DNA of 64,000 nucleotides, taken from the NCBI GenBank assembly GCA_036785325.1, contig JAXIVH010000001.1, positions 12,046,360 through 12,110,359 on the forward strand. The letters are read 5' to 3'. The translations under genes were made by a program, and so were the position numbers. Below, in pieces: positions 12,028 to 21,360 of this stretch (its first letter is position 1; every line of letters begins with the position of its first letter). The notes under the pieces are model-generated. The model was not told where the DNA came from, did not search any database, and saw only the letters and a list, made by a program, of their open reading frames with translations. Source of the stretch: Urophycis tenuis. Taxonomy: Eukaryota > Chordata > Actinopteri > Gadiformes > Phycidae.

Positions 12028-13326
12028 CTATCTCCCAGCGGCAAGATACACCATCAGGTACCCCACCAGGTACACCGCCCATGAGCAGCCCCGCACCTGG
12101 GCGGAGGAACCTGTGACGTAGCTGCGAGGAAAGAGGAGAAAAATATGTGAAACGTTAAGAATAGAAATGACATTATCTAGGCACTAAATCAATCACGGTA
12201 TCGATTTGAACTCTAGTGAAATAAAAAGTTTAAGTCGAGAGAAGTGCCACTCTAATAAATGAAAGATGCCGTGGGTAAGAATCAAGAGCTATCAATTTTT
12301 TTGGTCAGAAATGCCATCAGCATTGGTGCATGAATATGTTCTGGTTGACCGGGCCTCTGCGTGAGACCTTAAGGGTTTAGATGGCCCCCAAGCAGGGGCG
12401 AGTCTCACCGTGGGTCTACGGGGCAGTTGGATGAACTGTTAAAACCGGAATGATTCAGCGTGATGAGAGTGTACGTGACGTCATCTTCAGATACCTGACG
12501 TACGTCCTCCACCTTAAACACTTCACTAGGAAACAGGAGTCTCTTGTCTATCATGTTTTCCAGAGACCCACACATCGACTCCATATTGAGCACAAGGCAG
12601 GACGAGATGTTGAACAGAACCCCTCCATCCAGGTCAGGTTCCTCCAGCAGCTCTTTCACGTCCGACTCAGCCAACAGGAATTTCCCGAGCCTCACTGTCT
12701 CGCCCTTCCGCGCTGAGTATTTCCTTTTGGGAACACTGTACACGGTGCTGCACGCGGTCTTGTTGCCCAGGTGCAAGTTCACGGAGTCTGTGAGCAGGAA
12801 ATGGAGGGAGCGGAATGGGAAGCTGTCGTTGCCACCCATGGTTTCCACGGCGTTGTTGAACGTTTCCCTGAAACGTGTTTCGTGCACGAAGGCACTCAGC
12901 GCCTTTCCGTGCTCCTGCTGGCCTCCAGAAGCCTGGAAGGAGCAACGTAATTCGGCTGCCCAGGCCTTGTTGAACTCTTGGCTGGAGGCCAGCTCCTTCG
13001 TCAGCTTGTCAGACAATATCTGCTTCAGCATCTCATCGCGGCAACTCAAGTATCTATCGTCCACTGACTTTAGGGCCATGTTCATTTCTATTGCGCCGTT
13101 TACCTGTGATAAATAAACACGTTCAGATTTGATTACATTGCACAACTTGGGACGAACGTGAGAAAATGTGATACTAGGGCGATACTATGCGTATTTATAT
13201 GAAACGATAGGTGGTTAGTAAAGGAGGGCTTTAAACACTTACTGTTCCATGAAGAGCTGCAACAAGAAGGAGCACAAGAAGCGTGTGTCTGTCCCACAAC
13301 ATGGTCCCAGGGCTTCTGTTCTCCAT
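12028..13326 (-). CDS. GPI-anchored ecto-ADP-ribosyltransferase-like protein (probably inactive)
   Basis: Three minus-strand exons, 13243-13326, 12409-13103 and 12028-12121, join in frame to 290 residues, the usual size of vertebrate arginine-specific ecto-ADP-ribosyltransferases (ART family). Exon 1 is a signal peptide with a leucine-rich core. Exon 2 holds the whole transferase-like domain, including the family order AL.SVDDRY...FNKAW...HGKALSAFV...FPFRSLHFLLTDSV and GGVLFNISSC. Exon 3 ends in a hydrophobic tail after GSSAQ, as for a GPI-anchor signal. The active family uses an R-S-ExE triad. Here TVYRG-type sequence reads TVYSV, the STS segment reads LLAESD, and the segment before LLFPSEVF reads MIDKR with no ExE. 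This suggests a receptor-like or decoy role without arginine transferase activity. The exon 2 donor, CACG|GTGAGA, overlaps an in-frame TGA, so unspliced reading would stop there and lose the anchor. Confidence 0.8.
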
Positions 13327-15230
13327 TCCACTACATGCAGAGAAGAAAAAGGACAGAAGACAATCTCAGCCGTGAGGGGTGAAGAGCAACAGGAGTGAGC
13401 CTACCTCTTATTGAGGAACAGGGGCTCTATGTCACTCTGGCAGGGACACACAGCTGACAGAGTGTTGCGGCCGTCCAGGATAGCCTATGGTCCATTTTGC
13501 CGTGCACTTATAACATGATAACAACATGACATGACAGAATGGTGAAAGAAGCGTATACCTTTCGGGCTGAAGCCTGTAGCGCGTCGTTGTGGCGGCTCGA
13601 GAGATGAGGGGAGAAAGGCAAACAACTTGATCCAGGACTTGGACAGGATATTTCATGGCTACGCCCACAATATGCTCCCTCTGGACCTCTAAACTAATTG
13701 CTCATAGGCTGGCTGAAGAGCTGGCAGCAACAACTTTTCCTTCCTTTGGAATTAAGTAACCCCTGCCAGGGTCCATGTCATTGGAGTAACATAGGAAGTT
13801 TATATAATACTTATGCTAACAATATCACACTGCTAATGTTAACAGTATGTTGTTGAAGCTGCCCAGCTGTCTGTTTGTGAAGCTTATCTGCTTATCTGGA
13901 AACTATAAATTGAGACAAACAAATGCTTATTAACTACAAGTAAATCCAAAAATAGACCACGTCTCAGATCTGGATATGGACATTTTTTTTACCATAACCT
14001 TCATTTAAATATGATACTATTATAACTTTTACTCTTACTATTTAACTCTTTGAGTGAAATAAAGTTCCCAAATTCCATGATCCTGGCCAGGTCATGTGTT
14101 TTATGTAAGGTTTTTTTTTTAATGTTTGGGTTGGAAATGGTTTAAGTTTCCACAAATTGCCCTAGTTGCACAGTGCAGTGGGTGATCTAAAACTCAAAAT
14201 GTGCTGTAAACATGTTCATAACAGCAGGAAGCCTACAAAAGCTGGTGTGCAGGAACGTTTGGCTGCAGCAGGAAAGGAAACCTCCTAAAGCTGTCTCCTG
14301 TCTCACTCCCTGCACACACGCCATTATTCTGCACTAATACAAGGAAATCCTAAATAACAAAAGGTAAAAAAAAAACATAATGATATCCACCGTTACTAAG
14401 GCTGTTTATTTGACAACTATTTTGCAAAGTCATAAAAGCAAAATTATTTACTGTCATGTAGTTCCTTCCAAATACGTTGCACAGATTGTCTCTGACTAAC
14501 ATCGAAAGTATTCTTTTTTTTTCTTCTTCTTTTTTAACCTTTATTTCAACAGGCTAGGCAGTTAAGAACAGATTCTTATTTACAATGCCGGCCTGCCACT
14601 AAGGGGAAAGGGAGCCAGGAAACTGACTAGTGATGACGGATAGTCATAGTGAATAGTGCATAGTGAATTTGTTTGGGAATTGCTGAAAATAGCTCTGCCT
14701 TAGATGAATGAATAAATCATCGACAATGACATTGATAACAAGGCAAAACAACTTCCAACTAACAAAATTGTATTATACTCTGTATTGTATTATTATTATT
14801 GACTCTTTATAATAAGAAACTCGAAAGCATTGGCTAAATCATGACTGAATAATGTATGCAACATAAGGCCTGTGAACCAAGCTTCAATTTAACAGGAGCT
14901 GAGCGTCTGACTTTGACCGCGGGTTACAGTGCCCCCTGCTGGCGGCAGCCAGTGGCACCAAACTCTGGCATGGCATAGACACGTGTTTTTATTGCACTGT
15001 TGGTGTCTGAGCTATACACATTTCTAGATCACGACGGCAACGAGAAGAATTCATAGGAATATCTAATAAAAAACGTACAATTAACGTAATTTTAATCAGA
15101 TTGGTTTTAATTTCGTGACCTCTGCGTAAATAAACGACGGAAGTGACATTTTGACCCGGAAATTACGTTTAGAATTCCCCGCCAACTTGGAATAACGAAA
15201 ATATACGTCGTGCGGACCATAGTCCGACTA
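13327..15230. other. Intergenic region between the ART-like gene and primpol
   Basis: The two genes diverge from this interval. It contains AT-rich sequence and a repeat fragment at about 14515-14610 (TTTAACCTTTATTTCAACAGGC...TTCTTATTTACAATGCCGGCC, a motif shared by many teleost interspersed repeats). It also holds a CpG-containing segment at about 15000-15240 that is a reasonable place for the primpol promoter. No coding exon was recognised. Confidence 0.5.
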
Positions 15231-15245
15231 CCGTGGACGTGTTAT

Positions 15246-15246
<1 letters not shown>

Positions 15247-15276
<30 letters not shown>

Positions 15277-15296
15277 CGACAACGACAACGACAACA

Positions 15297-15346
<50 letters not shown>
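15247..15346. repeat. (CAA)n/(CTA)n compound triplet repeat upstream of primpol
   Basis: About twelve CAA or CGACAA units followed by about seventeen CTA units, ending about 170 bp before the primpol ATG. It lies in the probable promoter or 5' untranslated region. It is a pure triplet array and therefore likely to be length-polymorphic. Confidence 0.9.
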
Positions 15347-15518
15347 AGCGAATAAGTATGTTTAACGTGTGTTGAACTCCACATTTTTGCGTAAGAAAAT
15401 AAAATAAGATAATAAGAAGTAATAATATCAGGCGTAAACTCGTATTGTTTTCAAAGGCCTTTCTATGAACGAGAAGCTCCATCACTGTGAAAGTATAGCG
15501 GTAGTAAAGTGAGAGAGG

Positions 15519-16388
15519 ATGAGGAGGTGGGAAGAGCGGTTGAAGAAGGTGGAAGGGCTCGCCCAGGCCTTCCACAAGACCCCCCTGACGACACCCTACA
15601 AACCCCGGCTGTTGCCTTGCCAACCCTCGTCCGTCTGGAAGCTGTTTCCACGGCAACGCCTGGCAATGAGCTTCATGCATGCGTGCAAAGAGGTACGCAC
15701 AGAACGCGCTCCATCCCTTTATGCCACGCCTCTCGATTTAACGTATGGGGGATCTTTGTTTACCGTGCCTCCGCGTTGCTTTTGTTTTCATGGTGGATTT
15801 ACGTCTATATTTCTGTCTCTGTTCAAGGATGTGCATGTGTTTGCTCTTGAGAGAGATAAAGCTGCCCCAGGCCAGAGAATCTACCTGGTCACCAGTTACA
15901 CTGAGCTGTGGCACTACTACAGGTGTGTGTGTGTGTGTGTGTGTGTGCGTGTGCGTGTGCGTGTGCGTGTGGAAGCAAGGTGATAGTGATGTGGATGTCT
16001 GACTACTATGTCCCCAGGACCTTCCAACACTCCCTGATGCACTGCTATGAGGTGATTCCAGAGGGCGCTGTTTGTAAGCTGTACTTCGACCTGGAGTTTC
16101 ACCGGCCGTCCAATCAGGGGCTCGATGGGAAAGCTATGGTGGCCTTCCTGGTCCAGGTGAGCGTAGTTTCCAAGCTGGTGAAGGCACACACCTCCTCTGG
16201 TACCCATGTCCTCTCGTCCAGTATTTTCTCTTCCAATCCAACCTAATGGTTAAGACATGACAGGATTAATTCTAAATCACGTTAGATACAGGCCTCTGCT
16301 AAACGACTCTGTGATAACAGAGCACAATCTGTCTGCCTTCTTCCTTCATGGAAAGCTACTGGACATACATAAAATGGACACATTTTCC

Positions 16389-16420
<32 letters not shown>

Positions 16421-19400
16421 GTGGCAGTATGTGTGTGAGCAGCTGATGGGTGTGTACGGAGTGGCCTGCTCAGCCCGTGACGTTCTCAACCTGGACTCGA
16501 GCTCAGAGGACAAGTTCAGCCGGCACCTGATCTTCTGTCTGGGCGGAGCCGCGTTTCAGGACAACATTCACATGGGTACGATGTAATACTGCAGTATGTG
16601 TATTACATGGTCTGTAATTCTGCACTATATATATATATTATCATACTGCAGGTGTAATACTACACTGCATGCATATTATGCTGTCTGTGTATTGCTCAAC
16701 TCTGTGTATATCATTATAGTGTTTGTTTAATACCACACTAAATGTATGTATCATTACACAGTTTAAATTGCTGTTGAGGTTTTTTGTCCGTTTTTGTCGT
16801 CTTGGTGTGTGTGTGTGATCTGTCTACATTGTCATAGTAACTCTTTCCCAACGTCGTCTCTCAGGTCGATTCGTCCATGCCATTCTCCGTCAGAGCCCGA
16901 ACACTCTGGCCAGCCCAGAGAGTAATGCCCCAGGGTTGGTCTTTGTTTGTGTTTCTCATGTGATTCTTTTTGTGTGGCTCAGGGGTTCGAATCCCAGCCC
17001 AAAGGTACTGGGCTCAGGTCCAACCTGCACGCATCCCTTAACTCACACCTGCTCCATACTGACATGTTTGCAGAACGATAAGCAGCAATGATCATTTGCG
17101 TTTAAAGCCCACCCATCTACTCTGATGACACAAGTCTGTTGGTTGAGCAGTTCGCCTGGTCTCTCTGCGGAGAGCTCTGTGGAGGGAGGCGAGACCCCCC
17201 AAGGTCCCAGAGCTAAGAGGCCAAAGCCAGGCCAGACCCTGGACCACAGAGACCTGAGCTGCTTGAGGGTGAAGGACAAACAGGGCCAGGAGGCCCTGTT
17301 TGTGGATCTTGGTGAGTCATGTGGCCATTACCTTTAGTCTGTATGACCTGTTGCAGCTTTCCGCACTCACTTCCTTCCTTAGATATTTTGGATTATTAGT
17401 GACTATTGATTGCGGTATTTGAATAAACGCCAACACCTAATTAACTATTCATTAAATAATAAATAAATGATCAAAAATCTTTTTCCTGAGCTTTGCTTCG
17501 TTTGACTTAATCCAACCCACAACCCGGCCCAGTGGGTGACGGACTCCCAGTTTATGGGTCAAAGGTTGGTCAGACCTCTACAATCTGGCAGCAAAATGCA
17601 GTAAATGACCGGTCAACACCCAGGTGTGTACACGAGGAACAGGAACTTCCGTCTTTACAAGTCCTCCAAGGCGGGGAAGAACGTGGCGCTGACCGTGGCG
17701 GAGGACAACCAGTTCACCCCCAGGGCTCTGAAGAACCTGTCCCCAGAGCAGAGCCTCTTCCTGGCGTCTCTGGTCTGCAATGTCAGGTACACCCAGGAAC
17801 ACACAGGCTGGTTGTTGAAACTGATATTGCTATTGCCAATGCTACCACCATGACCACCACCACGACATCTACATTTTAATTGAGCTTTTTGTGCAAAGAC
17901 ACTTCAAAGTAAAAGCGCGGCGTGATGTGACCTACTTTCAACTAGCAGCCGGACAGAGCACTGTCTGACTGACTGACTGACTTTAATGATCCCTGAGGGA
18001 AATTGCATATAATTGCGTATAATGGGAATCACAAAGAACCAGTTTAGTATTTGATGTGTTAACTAGTCTTACTAGTGTCACTATCACTGTCTGAGGCTGT
18101 CGCTGTGTTTGTACTCAGTTACACCGGTCAGAGGATTCTGACGTGGGACTCAACAGAACCCAACGGAACCGGAACGAGACCCAACAGGCAGCACGCTGAG
18201 CAGGGGAACACGCTTCCTGGTAACTTCAAAATAAGAGTGCAGATTTTGTAGATGTGCTCCTGTGCTTGAGCCCTTCTGGGATTGAAACTTAAAAGGTGTC
18301 ACTAACGCGCTTCCTCGTCGACAGGCACTCTGGCAGGGTCTGCGTCTTCCCCTTACAAAGAGGTGGATGACTTTGTGCTGACTCTGGTCAAGAAAGATGG
18401 CGTGCAGGGATGTAGGTGTTACTTTTACTTGCTTTTCAAGTAGGCTTGATGGTGAAAAGGTTACACAGTGCAGGGTTCAGCTTAATGGTCAGATGTATCT
18501 GTGAACCTATTCAATAATCTCTTTACTATTTAGTCTTTGTCTTTATTTGTCTGTTTGTTTGGACATTTGTATCCAACGCAACTGGCTTTGGAACCCTGAG
18601 CCGGCAGGGGAGAGTGAGTTAGGCATCTTGCAACCCTACAGGTGCACATAGAGGGGTTCGAACCCGGAACCTTGTCGCCCGGCAGTCTCTCTAAACAGGA
18701 GACCCGCGCCCGCCTGGCGGGTACTGTTGGGTCAGGCTGGTCAGCAGGCGTGCTTCCAGTCGGTGGCGGTAACATGGGACATGTCTTGTGTCTCCTGCCA
18801 GGCATCAGACAGTGGAACTACTTTGTTGGGGAGCAGCTGCTGGTCTACAGCATCCTCAATTTCCGCTGGTGTGAGAATGTCGGCCGCTTCCATAAGAGTA
18901 ATAACATCATGTAAGCATGGTCCGGATCACCGTGGAAAGGCGAGACCTTGTTAGCGGGGGAAACGTGTATCTGATGGTGTTCTCCTCTCTAATGATGACT
19001 TGGTTTAGTTAAGGTCGTTGGTTGAGGGTGGTTTAGGTTTTAGTTGTTTAGTTTCAGGTATCTAGGTATGTAGGTAGTATAAAGGTCTAAGCTCAGGTAA
19101 CAGACTAAGGCTACATTTAGATTGTAGATAAATAACGTTAAATTCACGTTTCCAGTTCAGCTTACTAGCCTATTATTCTAGGTTATTATTAGAGTTGGGG
19201 TTTGGTGTGCTGTAGGCCAGTATATAGATCTGGATGAACACAATGCATCATGGGAATAAAAGGCATCATACCTCTTGAATGGTGCCCTATGTAACTCCTC
19301 TAACCCCTCGTGGTTCTTCAGGATCCTGGTGGACCTGAAGGAGGAGATCTGGTACCAGAAGTGTCACGACCCTGCATGCAGGACCTTCAGATCGTCCAGT

Positions 19401-20051
19401 AAAGCACAACACTCTCATTTGTTTGTGTACGCCATGTTGCATAGAGAACATGTCAATTAAATCACATTACTGTACTGCCCTTTTCTGCTGTGACACCTGA
19501 AAATCCCTTCTGAGAATCTTTATTATATTCATTATATGTAAAATAAATGACTAAAATATGTAATGAAGCGTCTGCCCTGAAAGACACATCTGTTCCGTTG
19601 CAGGTTACCCTCTACCCCAAGAGATCTGCGTCAGCTACCTCATGAAGAAGGTGAGCTTGGCTCAACGCCGTTTCTTAACAGGGCAGCCATTTTGTTTTGG
19701 CAATTTGGCTAGAGAAATGCGAAGGTCATCATCATGATCCAGTCAAGGTTGTATACCAGTTCACCAATCAAAGGTGTCATCCCTGATCCTCGTCTTCACC
19801 ACCAGGATGAGGAAGAGGAGGAGGAGAGGTACGTCATGGATGCTGCCGGTAACATAGGGCTGAGAGAAGCTCCAGGGACGGCCCCACTCAGCCCCGCTCC
19901 CCAGGAGCTCGACGACTGGGCCGAGGGGGCGGACGACCGGGCTTACGTGGAGGCCCTGGAAGACTTTGAGAGAAGCCCGGCGTTTTCCCAGGCGGCCTCC
20001 GAAAACGACCAGGCTCTGCTTGAATTCATGGCCGATTTTGAATCGCATTGA
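15519..20051 (+). CDS. primpol: DNA primase-polymerase PrimPol, complete, 13 exons
   Basis: PrimPol reprimes stalled replication forks in nucleus and mitochondria. Exons: 15519-15692, 15828-15922, 16018-16156, 16428-16575, 16865-16934, 17151-17311, 17624-17786, 18119-18219, 18325-18411, 18802-18910, 19322-19398, 19604-19650, 19806-20051. They sum to 538 residues plus stop (human 560), with every junction phase consistent. The AEP catalytic core is intact: metal ligands in KLYFDLEF, the histidine in FSRHLIF, and the third acidic residue in KEVDDFVLTLV. The zinc knuckle keeps its Cys-His-Cys-Cys set (WCENVGRFH and YQKCHDPAC). The acidic C-terminus has two DDRAYVEALEDFE/LLEFMADFE-like segments matching RPA-binding motifs. 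The exon 5 donor (GTTGGT) is weak. GT repeats begin at the exon 2 donor and fill the exon 4 acceptor tract. The gene is tail to tail with acsl1. Related genes also lie near each other on human chromosome 4. Confidence 0.95.
15923..15970. repeat. (GT)n microsatellite starting at the primpol exon 2 donor
   Basis: The donor of exon 2 reads CAG|GTGTGTGT and is itself the first unit of a GT/GTGTGC repeat of about 48 bp. The intron is only 95 bp, so half of it is repeat. Confidence 0.9.
16389..16420. repeat. (TG)n repeat in the primpol exon 4 acceptor tract
   Basis: A TG repeat occupies the place of the pyrimidine tract just upstream of the exon 4 acceptor (GGTGGCAG|TAT). Confidence 0.9.
17960..18015 (-). 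mobile_element. LINE 3' tail in primpol intron 7
   Basis: The plus strand reads (GACT)n followed by TTTAATGATCCCTGAGGGAAATT, the reverse complement of a common teleost LINE 3' end (AATTTCCCTCAGGGATCATTAAAGTC). A plus-strand relative with (TCTG)n is at 42375-42430. Confidence 0.6.
18550..18760 (-). mobile_element. SINE-like insertion in primpol intron 9
   Basis: The plus strand has a degenerate L2-type tail (ATTTGTATCCAACGCAACTGGC) followed by a B-box-like GGGGTTCGAACCCGGAACC and a GC-rich head. This is the reverse order of the tRNA-headed SINEs elsewhere in the window. It lies wholly within intron 9 (18412-18801). Confidence 0.5.
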
Positions 20052-20185
20052 ATTGTGAAATTTTTTATCGCCGCTGATGAATGTGTTGCACTTTAACTTA
20101 ATCCATGCACTGCTTCTATGTTGCTAATTGTATACAAAGATGTTAAGGTTGTGTTGCAACTGATGTAACCCAAATAGTTGATTTT

Positions 20186-20191
20186 AATAAA
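20186..20191 (+). terminator. primpol: Polyadenylation signal of primpol
   Basis: AATAAA about 135 bp after the stop codon, at the right distance and orientation for primpol. Confidence 0.7.
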
Positions 20192-20429
20192 TGTACAACT
20201 GTGTGACCTTGTCTAAACTTGAAAGCATGGCAGTGTTTGGTAAAGTTGCAGTCAGTTACTCCTTGTTACAAGCTTTCTGCTTCCCTTTTACACTGGTCGA
20301 GCATCATTATTGTTCATCATTATTTAGTCCCAACACAGTACAAAATTTGGTACTAAAATGACGGCTTTGTGTCAACCTCTCTCAAAAAAAAAAAAAAACA
20401 GGACAGAAACCAGGTCCAGCCAAGACATC

Positions 20430-20435
20430 TTTATT
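20430..20435 (-). terminator. acsl1: Polyadenylation signal of acsl1
   Basis: On the minus strand this reads AATAAA, about 925 bp after the acsl1 stop codon. An A-rich run lies just beyond on the plus strand at about 20384-20399. The 3' ends of primpol and acsl1 would then lie only about 200 bp apart and face each other. Confidence 0.55.
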
Positions 20436-21360
20436 CAACTGAAAAGTCCTCATGACTTCAAACAAATTCTAGTGGTTTCAATGATCTTGGGAAATAGTGA
20501 TTTGATTTGAAAAAACAAAGAACAGTTGGCCACATCCAGCACCTAAAGCTGAAATTAATGCTAAAAAAACAGGGTATGGACGCCCGGACTCGTGTTACAC
20601 GCAACGGTTTAGTTTGACACGGCTCCTGACCGTCCACCAGCCTCACCTCAGGAGGGGCTCCATCATGCGTGGCCATTCTCTGTGACCACAGTCCTGCTTC
20701 AAAGGCTTGTGGGGCACAAACGCCGTCAGCGCGCTAACTTTTTTGTGGAAACGGCATCGTTTTCCCAACCGGTGTACGAAGCAAACGGTCTCTTGGACCA
20801 GAAAACGGCCACTGAAAATGTACCCCTTGACGTTCCTGCCACCCCTGGGAAGGCAGGGAGTAGTGCCCATCAGCCCTAACAAATACTCTCATTTTATACT
20901 ACATATATTATTTACAAGTCCTGTGACAACATTAAATATCAACTCAAAATATTAAATATAAATATGACCTTTGACCATTTGCTGGAAAAAAAGTTACTTG
21001 CAACTTCCTGGTTGTTTGCGAAGATCGTTATTCAGTCCCGCAACGGGCAGGACAGCTCACGGACGTGTGGTACAGTTAAGGCACAAATGTGGCACAATTT
21101 ACAATTCAATCTCAATGTCTACAGTATTAATACAAGGCCGTAAATGCGACTTTTTTTTTATTTTAGTTGACCTAAAAACCGCTCTGCTGCAGTATGTTAA
21201 ATATAGGATTCTCTTTGCCGAAACATCCAGTTAATTGGAAAATGATGAACAACCATTTATAGGCGAGGAAGCTCCCATTTAAATCTATTTGGTTCAGGCA
21301 ATAGGTGCTAAACGATTGTCTTTGTGCTGCAGCTCATCTGAAGGGGGGGGGGGGGGGTCT

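Noticed and set aside
12450..13116. Plus-strand open frames of 88 and 190 codons opposite the ART-like gene
   Set aside because: They are shadows of the minus-strand coding exon, which has family motifs, correct splice sites and a signal peptide exon.
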